Shown: in pieces, positions 23,480 through 36,900 of the stretch
Numbering within the stretch: the first letter of the stretch is position 1
Layout: the number at the start of each line of letters is the position of its first letter
Assembly (NCBI GenBank): GCA_038030265.1
Contig: CM075939.1
Location: forward strand, 13,311,253 to 13,375,252
Direction of reading: 5' to 3'
Source of the DNA: Corythucha ciliata
Taxonomy: Eukaryota > Arthropoda > Insecta > Hemiptera > Tingidae
Length of the DNA stretch: 64,000 nt
Position numbers and translations under genes: made by a program
Notes under the pieces: model-generated
Seen by the model: the letters and a program-made list of their open reading frames with translations, nothing else
Told to the model about the DNA's origin: nothing
Database searches by the model: none

Positions 23480-23900
23480 GTGCAAAATTACAAGTTTTCT
23501 GACTGAATATAGGTACCTACCGAATATCCGCAAAATCGAAAGTTTCACGTTTTTGGGTGTTAATTTAAGCGAAATTTCAAGTTACAAGTTTACGTCAAAT
23601 TGCAATTGTTGGGGTCATTTTTGCGGCGGCAGAACCAACAAACTAGCCGGCCGGCCCTAACAGGGTCCGGAGCCTGACAAATAAATCATGGAAATTGGGA
23701 GTTCCATGGCCGAACATCCGCAGCAATTCGACTTTTGGGTCATAATTCCTGCAAAAATGTACGTTTTTTGGCCTGAATTTTAGAGAAAATACAAATTTCG
23801 GGAATTAACTTAATGAAATAGAAAGTTTCGGATCGTAATTTCGGTGAAATTGCTAGATTTGGGGCCTTTTTTTGACCGAGCGCGCTAAGACTGATGAAAC
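23480..23900. repeat. Degenerate GAAATT/AGTTTC-type repeat, copy 3
   Basis: GCAAAATCGAAAGTTTCACG, GCGAAATTTCAAGTTACAAG and TTTCGGTGAAATTGC recur. GCCGGCCGGCCC at about 23642 corresponds to the GC-rich words of copy 2. The order GC word, ACAAATA, ATCATGG then ATTTCs is the same as in copy 2. Confidence 0.55.
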
Positions 23901-25640
23901 CTAGTGCCCCCTTCCACCCCCACGTGTTCATTGTAGAGACGATCACGCTCAAGAAACTCAGCTACAAGGGAAACACAGGTTTTATTCTCGCGGTCTTGAT
24001 CAGTTTCATGACAAGTGCTCTCACACTAAATCCGCCACTTGTAAAATTTTAAACGTTTAAAAAAATTTACATCCTGACTTAAGGGGCTAATCAACGCATC
24101 CACGGGGTGCCACGCGATGTGCCTTAGCCCCCCTTCCACCCCACGCCTAACACAGTCAAGCACTCTAATTTAAATCTGTTTATAATAACAGTCTGTGTCC
24201 TCTCCCCGTATCTTCCTCGCAATTCATTAGAGTCGCCTCTCTCTCCCCTCCCCTCACCCCCCTCTAAAATTGAAATGCCTTCATACGAGAGTAATTTATT
24301 AATGGGATAATTATAAGGCTCGCATTTTCTTCCGATGGCTAATGGAATTCGAACTCGTTTTATATGATCACGCGGAAAGATGCCCTTCTTCCTGGTATCG
24401 TCGGTGTTAATGGGAGGAGTAGATAATTAACGGATTTTTTTTTTTTTTTTTGCGAACCGGTATCACAAGAAGGAAAAAAAGAAATGATTTCGCTGAACGC
24501 ACATTTTCGAGGGAGTTTTTTTTTTTTAATCTAAAAGAAAGTTCGTTTGTTTTGGAGCTTTAATGCGCTGGGCTTAATAATTCATTATAGGACAGGAATT
24601 AAGAGGCGAAACATCTGGAACAGGGAGAGCTAATTTGTTACTCTAAAGCGCCCTCGTCAGATTCGCATGTTATAAATCAAGTTTTTCGATACCTTCGTTG
24701 AATGAAAATTCATGAATTAACATGGGAGCTAGCTAGGATAAAACACAGTTACAGAAGGCGTGCTTCCCTGAGCCGTTTTGGTTGTTTTATTCGTTAGTAG
24801 GGTTAGGCAAGAACCCCCACGACACTAATTTCTCTCTTTTATGGTAAGGGCTCGTCAAGTCCCTTGGGGTATTTCACTCTCCTGGATGAACGGACATCCT
24901 ATAGTGTAAGAATGCACTTCTCCAATCCAGGGGACTATCATATATGGGTGTCCTTAATTCGCGCTGCGAATTTTATTTCTCTGGTCGCACGATCTCTCCC
25001 ATCAGTGAAACGCACAAAGTTCGAGAATTCACCTAAAGTATCCTATACATATAATCACCGCGTTCCTCCTATGATCCTGTATCAATCCTTCACTACAAGG
25101 CTACAGCTTTCCGAATTATTTATCATTCGCGGTGTAAACCGCCATGGGGAGGGGGAAGGGGACGTGTTGCCCTAAGATTTGCCATTTGAACTGTATCAGA
25201 GGCCTAAGTGTATTAATTGAAATTTAATTTTTCAGGTGAGTCAATTTTGACATTTTTCGGCGGTTGTTCCTTGTTCGTATACTTTTTGGTAAGTTTTAAT
25301 GTCAGATACTTATACATCATAGTTCGTTGATAAGATTTTTTTTTTACAATTTGATTCGATTAGTCATTTCAGTTTACTGCTTCTATTTAATAAGATTTAA
25401 GCCCCAGTACCTACATAGATAATGAAACCATTAATTATAATTTATCCTTATTCGCGATGACGATGATATCATCAATGTTGGAGGTGGGGGGCAAGAATCC
25501 TCACCCCCACCCGCCATCTGACTTTTTTTTATACCTCCCCGAAAAAAAGAGGTCCCCCCTTCTACTAGGTTTTTTCTTTTTCAGCGCGACTCCGCGCGAT
25601 CACAAAACGGATTCCACTCATCTCTCGCCCCCCTCTCGCG
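23901..25640. other. Intronic stretch, no gene
   Basis: AT-rich sequence with T18 near 24437 and T10 near 24518. A 103-codon frame near 24864-25175 has no recognisable similarity and is probably chance. Confidence 0.45.
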
Positions 25641-25923
25641 TGCGGAGTTTGTGAGAGCATCATCTCTTCTTTTTCCCCCTTTCGTTCGCGTCACATCGTA
25701 GGGGGCTCTCAAGTAGGAAGCGTCCTTTATATTTGTTGTTGTTGTCGTCGCGTGTTCCCCGGTGTTTTGTTGTTGTTGTTGTTGTTGTTGTTATAACAAT
25801 TATTAGATCGCGCGAGAGTGTAGTGCGTGTCGTGGAAATTTAGAAGAAGGCAGTGATTTTTATGTTTTTAATATTTTATATTGTTCGCTGATTTTCTAAA
25901 AAGAAAATTTGGGGCTTCCTACA
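25640..25923 (+). promoter_or_regulatory. for: Candidate promoter and 5' leader for the beta-type transcript
   Basis: A locally CpG-rich block (CGCGAC, CGCGCGATC, TCGCGTGCGG, GTTCGCGTCAC, GTCGTCGCGTG, GATCGCGCGAG) stands out from its surroundings. It contains TTTATATT at about 25727 and a (GTT)n run at about 25770-25791. It lies directly before the candidate beta-type ATG at 25924. An upstream frame of 9 codons starts at 25862. No start site can be fixed. Confidence 0.4.
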
Positions 25924-25942
25924 ATGCCGGCAACACTAACAA
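25924..25942 (+). CDS. for: Candidate tiny first coding exon of the beta-type isoform
   Basis: The exon at 30688 needs an upstream exon that gives a start codon and ends with one base of a codon. The ATG at 25924 (A at -3; in-frame TAA at 25897) encodes MPATLT plus one A, then meets the donor GTAAAA at 25943. Joining gives N7 and then SEVEEKIRQL with the frame intact. The result is a short N-terminus directly before the coiled coil, similar in design to vertebrate PKG I-beta. This is phase logic plus a CpG-rich upstream block. The donor is only moderate and six codons carry little information, so other placements remain possible. Confidence 0.48.
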
Positions 25943-28900
25943 GTAAAACAATTCAAATTTACTTTGACAGGCGTCGGTGCTCTTAAAAACCAGAATAATA
26001 TGATTCAAGTTTGAAAGATTTATTGATGAAATCAACTTTTATGAAAGAGAACCAATTATTGGTATTTTTATCTGAATATGACAGATAAAACGACGATATA
26101 GGGATACTTAAAGTGTAAAAATAAACTCGTCCTGTAGCAACCTTTACGATAAGATTGGGTTTTTTTGTCGAAATTTTCATGTTTTTATTGGTTTGTCTAA
26201 TGATAGTTTCCACACGTTGGGGCTTCAAAAGAAAAATCTTATCCACTAATGTCGCCTAATTAACAGTTCTTCATTCAGAAAAAAAGCCAGACTCTATCCT
26301 TCCTTTGTTTTCCCTCGCTGTCATCCCATTTTGGAGAAGGTCACTTTAAAAGTTGAATTATCTCCACCCCTTCACCCATCAGACCAGGGCCATATTGTCA
26401 TTGAAATTGTTTGAACTATAAAGAAATTGCACGCCAAACGCTTTAAAAAGATATCCAAACCGTGAAAGGACTTCCCGAGTACAATTTCTTCTTTTTTCTC
26501 CCCCCCCCCCTTGACTCCCACAAGAGTTGGAGGCCGCCAATACCCCTTATTATAAGAGCTACAACGTTGGAAACAATGGAATCATCCGTTTGAAGTTGAA
26601 GTTAATTATTAAAACTGGACACTCCCTTTTTTTTTTTATTTGTAACTCGAAGCTTCGCACGGGGCTCCAATTAAAACTTGAATGAAAATAAAAAAAATTA
26701 GAAGTGTTTCCTTTTTCACAACATTGTTTAAATTCGGTTATTTCCAGAAAATTTGAATAGAAAATTAACGTGCAGCTGCAGAATTGAAATTTCGCGATTG
26801 TTCAGATCTAGGAAGTGGGCGATTGTAGGGAGGAGAGGGCCAGAGTTTTAGTGGGATGGTCATTTAATTGACTGTTAAGAGTGAGAGAGATAAAAAGAAA
26901 AATTGCTTTCTGTAACGATTTCAAATTTTTAATAGCTTTTTGCCAAGTCATTTTATCGACGGAAAAAAAAAATATTAAAAAATTAGTCCGCGTATAGCAA
27001 AAGTGATTGTGTTTTCTCCTGAGTTGAAAACAAAAATGGCTGTACGTAGGCTGAAGGCGCCTGCGGCAATTTTGGTTAATAGCCCTTTCTCAGTGCTCGA
27101 GAAAAGGCGTTCTCAAAGCGTATGGTTGAAGCAATTTACGACAGTTTGGTTCGTCTGGAATTTGAAAGCAGAGTTCCCCCCCCCCTCCCTTGAATAGGTT
27201 TCAGGAGCTTCGAGATAATAATTAAATGTTTATTTGTTTTATAGTATGAATTTTTATGTTCGTATAAAATTATAATCTACTAAAAATATAGCGAAAATCA
27301 GGTCTTTATATTTTTCTTTCAAATTGAGATGAGATAACCCTGTCGTGATAAACCCCAAAAAACGATTAGGCTGGTTCTTTCATTTTGGCCATACTCTCTA
27401 CACCACTTCCTCACCCGTCAACCCCTTTCTCTTCGACAAGCACGCTTTTTTCTCGTATTTTTTTTTTTTTTTTTTTTTTCTCTCCTCAAACAGCATTATC
27501 CAAATAGCTAGCATAGCCGACTGTGGAACTCGCCCAGGCCATTCCCGGCACCCATCACGCCCATAGTCGTCCCGCGCACCACCGGGTAGACATTCTCGAG
27601 TTTGTTTTTTTTGTCGTTCATATTTCAAAAACAATGATATGAAACCCGAAAATTTACGTGACCGCCTTTGACGGTAAAATTCAAATCTAATAAATTCATT
27701 CTGGCGAGCTTCCCCGCTTTATATGGCGTTTTTTTTAAACACTTCATCACGGTCTACTCGCATATTTTGGGCCGAAAAAAAAAATCGCATTTTTTTATAT
27801 TTCACGCTCCCTAAGAATTTGTTCTTATACGAGCTACACGGCATGCGAAAGGGTGTAGTGGAGGGTCGAGGGACTTGGGATGGCCGTAAATAATTATTTC
27901 GCTTTCTAACTCCGGTCACCCATAAATTACCGTTTAAAGCCCAAGATGAGATTATGCGCCCTTTTGAATTTTCATTCTTCAACTTCTAATTACAGACAGG
28001 CAAATATCTTTCCTATTGGGTCCTGCGGTCGTTTATCATTCTCGCCGTGTGTTTCTTCGATATTACAGGGGCAAGCTCGGATAGTTGAAAAAAAAAATAA
28101 TAATAATAAAATCGCGTTCGAATCGTACACAAAGTGGATGGTGGGGTTTTGAAAGTGTTGAGAATTGTACGTATAGAAAAATACCAACTCTAAATCGAGA
28201 TAATCATCTTCAAGTCCTTGGAAAAATAATGTTCTATCGTGCGGAGTAAAACCTGGAAAGTTTACTGTGCACCTCGACCCCCTCTCCACCTCCTACTCCT
28301 GATCTAGTCGCTACGGAATACCGCAAATTCTCAAATTCACGATGCTCGACTATCTATTTAATATGAATCACCCACCATACTAGGTATAATTGCCTTAGGT
28401 CGCCGACCAGAAATGGTGGATAACTGCACGAAGAGGAAATGAATTTCAAAGTGAGAATTGCTTCCCTCTAAAGCCGTTGACATGTCGAGTCAGTCGAAGA
28501 ATTTTTCTTTGATTAAGTTTTTTAAATTGACGTCCCTCCACTATTATACCCTTTACCGCACTACTCGGGGCGCGACGCTATTATTTACTCCGTCGAGTCG
28601 TCAACCGGCTTTGTATAATGGCTCTCTCTCTTAATTTGCATTTTTCCTCCTCGTATTCCTCCTATTGTTATGCACCCGTAAAATAACTAATCAGATAAAC
28701 ATCTTCTGTTGTAAAAGGGAGGACCCCGTAGCCGGTGTGTTGGTTTTTGAAGTCCTCCGGGTGTGTGTCTTCTTTCTTGGAGGAAGGGAGATGTTTAAAA
28801 GACACGCTCGTAGCTCTTCCTTCTAACCAAAATAAACAAAACGTTACTATACACAGAAGAATTGAATTTTAATCACTGGCTTAATGTTTTTGGGAAAGAA

Positions 28901-30687
28901 AACAAGATATTTTGATGTCCTGATGAAGAACCCTCCTTTTAAACTTGAAACGTCTTCTTCCAGGAAAACAAATTTTTGAAGGAAACTCCTAAATTGTTAC
29001 TACTCTCATTCAAGTTTTTACAAGTTATGCAGACCAACGTTTTTGTTTTCCTTTTTCACTAATAAATAACGATCTACTCGTTGAGAACAACCAAAAGACT
29101 AGATTCCTTATCATTTTTGGCGTTATTAATTCGCCCGAAAACTTCGCGACATTATTTTTCCGTTTGACCTATCAAATATCCGACCCTCCCACTTCTTTTC
29201 AACAAATTTACACGTACGAACCTTGTAGATATAAAGAGAAGTGGGTGTACAAATAAAATTGCTTTACATTTTGTTATTCGCGACGGCTTTCACGCCCGTG
29301 TTGAACATAGTAAGAGACGAGTATTATGGGCGTGATCTTGGAAGCTTGTGGTTGTGAACTATGAGATTCCTTCGCTTACGAACTTTTTTTTTTCCGGAGT
29401 GCTGCGCTGAAAGGAGAATGTCTTTGTGACAGGACTGTCTTATGGCCTACGTTTTAGTATTCTTTGAAAGTTTTTCGAAGAAACGTGCACACTTGGCATG
29501 GGAGGAAAGTAGTTCCAAGTTGTGGTAGGCTATAATAGTCACTAGGACAAAAGAACTTTTTCTGTGAAACGCGTATAGTGGTGGGTGGAGTTAATTGGAG
29601 CTTAATTGTGAAATCTGGTAGGCCCCTGGGGCTTACTCTATACATATACTAGGCCCAAACGACCCAAATAGGTGTGCGGTTGAAGGCCACGATACCTTTG
29701 CGGCCTCCAAAAGTCAATCAGGAACATTGATGTTGGTATTAATAAAAAATGTTGAACAGGATTCAACTGTCCAATCCATTACTGTTGTAGCGATGTCACA
29801 GACAGCATAATATCTTTAGGTCGTAAAAAGACGTTAGTAAGAGGTCTTGTTGTCAGACATGTATCTTGTGTTAATACTCTGCAAAGACCTCCTCGTACCC
29901 CCCCCCCCTCATTTTATAATTTGTTCCTCGAGGATACATGGGAGACATGAGAGCTTACAAGTATATAGTCTCGTGGTTTCTAAGCCTTCATTTTTCGTAC
30001 TATAATTAGGCTTATTAATTCAACTTAAACAAGCAGTATACGTCTACTTATCTCGCACAGAAGTTATTTTTTAAAGATTTTGCGAGGGTGGAGGTATACA
30101 GGACATAAAACTCGTCGTGACCGCAGCAGTGGTACTGTCCAGTGGCAGACCAAATACGTATTCTTTGGTGGTGGGGGAAGTCCCCTTATTTCTTTTAAGT
30201 AGCTCTTAAAATGGTGGTAGGCGCTTGCTGCATGTTTTATTCTCTGAAGATGGTTATCGTCCGGTTTAAAACTCTCTAATCCCAATCTTGATCTCGCTTT
30301 TATTTTATTTTATACACCACATCTAGTTCAATGAAACGCATTGTATTGTATTGTATTGAAGGAATTCGAAGAGATGAAAATGAGGAGATAAATGGAAAAA
30401 TAGGAGAATAGCGTGGTGTAGGGTAATGTTGCGGGAAAGACATCGGAGGGGGGAGGTTCCCGAAACATGTCAAGGGTTACAGAAGACCGCTGAAGTAAAA
30501 TTCGTATGGAATAAGATGATTGAGATGGAGAAAAAGTTGGATTGAGATTCGATGTGTTCAGATCCTGTTTTAAAATGTTGTCCAAGCTGCCAGTGTTGAT
30601 CCTTGAAAGAGCACCGACGCTATTGTTTTTTTTTTTATGTGTGTGTGTTATTTATTCATTAAAACAACTGAATTCATCTCCTAAAAG
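25943..30687. other. Intronic stretch before the beta-type exon
   Basis: No gene recognised. Contains T21 at about 27459-27479, (ATA)n at about 28097-28109, a C9 run near 29899 and (ATTGT)4 at about 30340-30358. The 3' end before 30688 has only a modest pyrimidine tract (TTCATCTCCTAAAAG), after a T10 and (GT)4 tract. Confidence 0.5.
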
Positions 30688-30952
30688 ACAGCGAAGTCGA
30701 GGAGAAAATCCGTCAACTCGAACTCGCCATCGAGGACAGGGACGCGACGATTCGCGAACTTAAAAATGAATTGGATAAATTCCGTCAAGTCGTGCGACCT
30801 TTGACCGCCGTCATAACCAGTTCGTGTCCACACTGTGGTTCGTCGTTGGCCGCCCCTGAAATTCGTAGCGTACCGCGTAAGCAGGCCATCTCGGCCGAGC
30901 CTACAACTCAGGCTCAAGTGTATACGCCGGTCAAACAGCCCAAATCCCAGGC
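30688..30952 (+). CDS. for: PKG beta-type N-terminal exon (leucine zipper, CPHCG, pseudosubstrate RKQAIS)
   Basis: Encodes a second, alternative PKG N-terminus. Numbered from the candidate Met at 25924, residues 10-38 form a coiled coil (V10, I14, L17, I21, R24, I28, L31, L35, F38) ending NELDKF, then RQVVRP. The same landmarks occur in vertebrate PKG I-beta (NELDKY..VIRP). A CxxC pair, CPHCG, is at 53-57. RKQAISAEP at 70-78 is the beta-type pseudosubstrate, with Ala where the alpha type has Gly. The exon ends ..KSQ plus GC before a good GTGAGT donor at 30953. GC joins A at 37965 to read [15 protein letters not shown]. An in-frame TGA at 30669 and the absence of an in-frame ATG show that this is not a first exon. 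The phase-2 end matches the alpha exon, so the two are mutually exclusive. Confidence 0.94.
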
Positions 30953-33900
30953 GTGAGTATTGTTTATTTGTTATGTTTTTATTGTATCTTGAAATAAACC
31001 GCAGCGAAGAAAGCTAAAGCGCGCGATTCAACGGTGAGATATAGATTCACGCGCACTGTTTTCGGTGTGGCAAAGGCAAATCATTCCTGAAAATAGTGCA
31101 ATCCCACTCATGTAAGCTCGGGGAATTTCATGGCATTCGACTTCGTCACAAGCCCACAAAACTTCGCACACCGAAAAATCCACTAGATCGAAGCTGCTCT
31201 TGCTTACATTCTAAGAGATTAGCAAGGGTTTAAACAGCGTGAAGACGGTACAATCGTTGTAAATAACAGAAAGAGAGGGGAGAGAGAAGCTCGTTATTTT
31301 AAATGTATTCGACCTTGAATCAGAAACGCTAACATTGAATTTAAAATGGGAAGTTTAATAAGCATTCATGTCTTTCAACTTTTTTTTTTCTTTTCAAAAC
31401 GAAAATGGTTGTCAGGTAAAATCAGCAAGCCTTTTTAAGGCTGTAAAGTATTGGTATCGGCACGTATTGATCTAATACCATCGAAAACCTCGGTTTTAGG
31501 CCTTATCGACTTTCCTATTAAAACCAAAACATCTGGCTTTCCTTTATAACTTGCCAAGTATCTCATTTACCCCCACCACCGCTCCTTCACAGTATACAAG
31601 TTCGGTGAATTCCAGAGAGAATTTAGTCTGCTGTTTTTTCCTCCCGTATAGTATTCAAAACAAACGTTTTTCTTTTCTCCGCCAAGTGGCCCTAATTGAG
31701 CCGCTTTAACCCTTTGGAAAAAAAAAAAAAATGTTCGACTTTTCGCCAGTCAGAACTTAAAATAGCTCAAAATGCCTACTTTATAACCTCACAACGTTGT
31801 ACGTGTCACTCGACTTTTTTTCTTACATCCATTTCAAATGCAAATGAGATACCATTTTTATAATATTTTATTGCGCGCAGAGGGAGCTCTCTTGCTCTCT
31901 TTCATCGCAGTACTAATTGTAAAATCAGTTAACGTCGAGGCGCTCTCCAACTTTGAAAGAAACTAGATCGGTCGAAAAACTTTAATTTGTCCTTTTTCGA
32001 GCATTTTTTAAGACTGTTTTACGGTACTATGAAAATGGGGACTTGGCTAAAAAAAGAAGGCCGCTGCCTTTTTTGAAAGAAAGCGTTAGATTGTTTAGTT
32101 TTATTTACTGTTTGCGTTAAAAGCTTTCAAAGTGCTTGCTTAAGGTATATGAAGGGAGTACGAGGCCTGACGTAACCTGCATAGTGCACGGAGACAATTT
32201 CAAAAGCACTACCCCCATGCGGTGGAGGACTATAAGTTGTAAAATCTGGGGTTCCTTCAAGTGTTACGGCCATAGGGACCAAGAGCCTCAATTTTTTGAA
32301 TTTTACCCCTCCAAATCCCAACTTTTTTATTACAAACGTTGAAGATGTAATAGGCGAAATAAACAAGAATAAATTTAACAGACAAAAAAGAACGGGCTAA
32401 AATCCTGTGTAAATTGCGGTTAATCTCTCAACGAAAAAATATTGAGCGAGATTTTTCCCTATCAAAACCACCGGTGTGCCGAAAAATTAACATCAGCTTG
32501 AAATTGGTTTGAGCCACCGCTCCTATTTTTTCTCTTTTTCTTTTCATTTCAATTTAAAAAATCGAGAACCAGTCCTCCGCGTGGGACTTGGTAGATTAGT
32601 CAGAGTGGCTCAATTGGTATTAGCGGTAAAGTTGAAAAAGAAGAAGAAAATAAAAAAAAAGATTAATGCGATTTCAATTACTCTACCAATAGAGTTTAAT
32701 AGGAGGAAAAATTATGAAAGTGGTACTTGCTACAGTACATGTCAATCACACTGAAGAGAAAGAGGGGGGAAAAAAACTCGAAAAAAAAATTTGCAGCCTT
32801 CACCTAGTTATCAATAATAATTGTATGCGATCCGTACTTTCGCTCCCATTTACGATCATTCCGCGGATTTGTCACTCCCTATTTGTCTCTTTTTTTCCTC
32901 TGAAAGATCGGGTCGATTAACTTTTTCTTTAATACACTAAACCAATAATATGGCGCTGAAAACAAGTTTCAAAGTAGAAGGGATTTCAAATCTCGCGAGA
33001 AGAGAGAGGTTGGACCAATTAAAAACCAGCAGTCCCTTTTTTTTGCGTCCCTCTCTTTCCCCTTCCATTGTTTTTTTTTTTACGCGAAGAACGGAGATCG
33101 TCGAGCACGACTTTCCTAGGAACCCAGGGAATTTTTTTTTTAAACCAACCGCTTTTCGAGTATAATAAACGTTGAGAACTGAGTTGAATTTTTGAAATAA
33201 TAAAAAGTTGAAGAAATTCGATAATGTGCCGTCAAAACTCTAACAAATCTTAAGGTTCTAAGCGACTCGTAAAATAAAGACATAAAAAGCATTGAAAGAA
33301 TGTTAAGAGCATCATAATTGATGAGATAGTGAAATTTCGTTCCAGGAGATCTGGAATGGGGTTACAATTTGAGTTTGTATATCCGAAATGATGAATCTGG
33401 AGATCGCTGGCACGAATATAATGTTGGAATTTGGCTGATGTTAAACTTAATTGGCTGTTTTAAAAAAAAAAAAGTTCGCGATTCCTTAAAGTGACTTCAT
33501 AAAACACTTATTTTGGATTTAAATAGCCTTTATTTGCCTTTAAATTATTTCTGAGCACCACGAGAAAGACCATGGGACCTTTTTTACGATCGGTTTATCG
33601 CCTCAATTTAGACGTTATAAACATTCCGATTTAATTTTCCACTCGGAATATTCAAAGCCGCCATTTGATCTCAATAACACCTTCGCAAGAGCAGCGACTC
33701 CTTCCCAGTGTCCACGCCCTTTTTATCACAATTTTTATATATACTCTCGCAAATATCGCAGCGCAGCGTCAAATTTCAACCTGCCATAAGAACAACCCTA
33801 GATACCGAGACACCTGACTCCGGGGCATTTTTAGCACCTTTAGCGAGTTGAGTTGAACTGAAAACCACTCCTTTTATTTATTCGCGGCCTTCTTTGCAAT

Positions 33901-36900
33901 TCACTCCTCCAGGGGGAATATACAGTCAACTTAAAGACCCTGAGGAAGTTTAGTCGAATCGTATAAGACCGACGAACGTGGGCATTAACCGCTCCTTTCA
34001 GTTTATTATGGAAACAAATTGTAACTGGTGGCGAAGAAATTGGTGGGTTATGACCCGGGGCCTAATGAAAATGCCAACATAATAACCAGATGTACGACCA
34101 GTGTAAAATTGTAAAATAAAGTCCATGCTCTTCAAAGAATTGTCTTCGTGGCTACACTCGCTTGAAACTAAACGAACAGTCGGAGGGGGATGAACGAAAA
34201 CGACGGTATACAACGAGGAAATCCCCTTACTAATGGTCCGCACTCAGTTCTAATACGATCCGAGAAAAGAAGTCGTGATTTTCTTATCAGTATAAAAAAA
34301 AATCCGCTGCCTTTGATCAGAAAATACTTTCATATCAAAAAGGCGGTGGTCATTTGTCAGTCTTATGAACGAAATGGAAGGAACGAATTATATTTCAAAG
34401 AAAGCGGGGAGGCGGAACTGTCGGCTATAAACCCTGAGAGGCCCAATTCACTTGCTGAAATTTTCTGGATTGAAATTAATCGTCAAATTCTTGTTTTCAG
34501 CGCTTCCTTCTTTATAGCTTTTGAATGCTTCAAAAGGTCACCTCTTTGATACATGGGCCTCCCCTGTCCTATTCCTCGCTCCGAAAATTATTGCAATGAA
34601 ATAAATAAATAATTTCGGAGGTCCCGTTGAATATTTTTTTTTTTTTTTTTTTTTGGAATATAGAGTACTTAAACACTTCAGGATCAGTTAAGAAACGAGC
34701 CTTATGAGGGGGGGGGGGGAAGCCGGTATAAGGAGAAAAAATATCAGTCTTAAAGGAAGAGAGAGAGAGACAAAAAGAAAAATCGTGAAACGAGAGCGAG
34801 CTTAAAAATAAATCAGAAGGCTCGTTTGTGCTGGACAAGAAAAGACCTCCCTGTATTTTTAAAACAGATAAAAAAAACAAAGTGTAGCATTAATTTGTCG
34901 TAATTTCAAATTAATTGAGCTGGAAAATAATTAGTACGTCGTAGCGTAAGAGAATAAATGGCATTCGATCCTAGCACAAGCGGAAAGCATGAATCCCGTT
35001 TTATTGCCGAGCTATCAAATCGACTTTACTGTGTCGGAAACAATAATTTGTCATCCCGGCCTTTTAATTTAAAAAAGCGGAATCGCTCTGAAGAGCGCCC
35101 ACTCATTAATATACGAAGACGCACTTGAAGTTATTTTAAACTCGTAATAACGGCCTCCGGGTGTTGAATAATCAACAGCTCTGAATTACAATTTTACTGT
35201 ATGAACATGAGCAATAGTTTTCTGGCTGTATAAAGGCAAAGGGAGGAAATTCGCACACAGCGCCAATTAACTGATCCCCCCCCCCACAACCACCACCACC
35301 ACTGGCTATTTAAATGTTAATTGAAGACCGGCCCTGAAAAATAAATTTTGAAGTTTTCAATCCGCGCGCACACTCAAGAGCCATTGGAATCGAATAATTC
35401 CGCTTCTAAAAACCACAAATTCTAATTAATGAGAATGGAAAAACGGTAAGATTGAAAATTATCTCTTTTTTTCATAGGACGTGCGCAAGGCATTTCACTA
35501 AATTGACCATTTAAAGAAGAATTTACGAAATCCGAGCTACGCCATCGCGGGTGTTCCAATCGTCGGTGAGTGAGGGGAGAGGGGAGTTATTTCGGAGTGG
35601 ATGACATATTATTCGGTGCCAGACGATTTAAGAAAAATGTTGGTGGTCCTCAATCCTCATGGCGTACATACGTATTTTTCCTTTTTTTTAAACAATACCT
35701 CGGGTACGCGTCGTCAACACTGAAGTAATTAATCAAAATAAAAACCCATTAGCTAATTTTATCCTAGGATTTTCTTATCGTTTTCATGATTGATCATTCT
35801 CTTTTTTTGAAAAGTTACTTAACGAAAAAAAGAGAAAAACATTTCTCGGAGTTCTGTCATTTACAAGTCTAAACAGCCTGTTGTGAGGAATGATGACTTG
35901 TAGCAATATAAGGGAGGGAGGGTGCTAAATTGTAGCTATGGCGAAGACGGGGTGGTATTGGGGGTGGGTGAGAGTCATTTAATTAACGAAACGGAAACCT
36001 GCTACTAAAAAAAAAAAAAATCCATTTGAGACTAATTTTTATAATTTAGCGTTCACAGTCCGTAGGCGAGTTCGTGAAGATAATAACACGATGTTTCGAT
36101 GGTTCTATTCAATGCTAAACAAAAAACTTCTTGACGCGCGTTTCGTCAAAACTTGTAGCACCATTTTCTACTCCTAATAATCGTTTTCTATTGTTTAACA
36201 TGATCGTGTAGCCTGAACCCATTACAACATTGTAACTTCTAATGTTGGTGGAGGTGGTGAGGGGGGAAGTGGGTGTGATTCACTCGATATGGGGGCTTGT
36301 TAAGTGAAAGTTGAGTATATTTACCCTTTTCACTCAACTTCTGGCCGACGTGAAGACAAAATGTACCCATTAATTTACTTTGAAATTTTAGTGAACCACA
36401 ACGGAAAAGGCGATTTCTTATCGTCCTACTCCTCGAACCCCAGAGCAAGCAAATAGACGTCTACGCTTATTTTTGTTTTTTAATTGGTGCTTGAAACCGA
36501 ACTGGTTGCGGTCGTAAGTTGACTCTCTGCAAAGCTCGAATTTGCTAACATTTTGAAAAGAGGGTCACGAAGTATCTCATTTGTATGCAACAGCCCACCT
36601 CGTCAGTTCTCTTTTCACCTATTGAAAAAAAAAACTCTCCATCATCACAGTGTCTCGTTATTGTCTGATGAATAGGATTTCTCGTCTTTCATCGACTCCG
36701 GCGGGACAAATGTCGGAAGGGGCGGAGAGGGACAGAAAAATAGCGTTTTACAGTTTATTGGACGATCTATCGCGATAGTTTGTGCTATTGGTTAGGGGCG
36801 GAAATTCGCCCCCCATCCTTGAGCGATCGTGCTATCGAATCGCACGTGCGAAAAAAGCGCAATTTGTTAAAAAGAAAATAAAAAACTGGAAGTGTAAGAA

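Noticed and set aside
24864..25175. 103-codon frame as an extra PKG exon
   Set aside because: Lacks zipper, pseudosubstrate or any PKG-like motif, and no phase-compatible donor was identified.
32590..32640. GTGGCTCAATTGGTATTAGC resembling a tRNA D-arm
   Set aside because: No B box or acceptor stem at the right distance. A tRNA-derived SINE fragment cannot be excluded.
34190..34549. 119-codon plus-strand frame
   Set aside because: No recognisable domain or conserved motif. A frame of this length is expected by chance in 64 kb.
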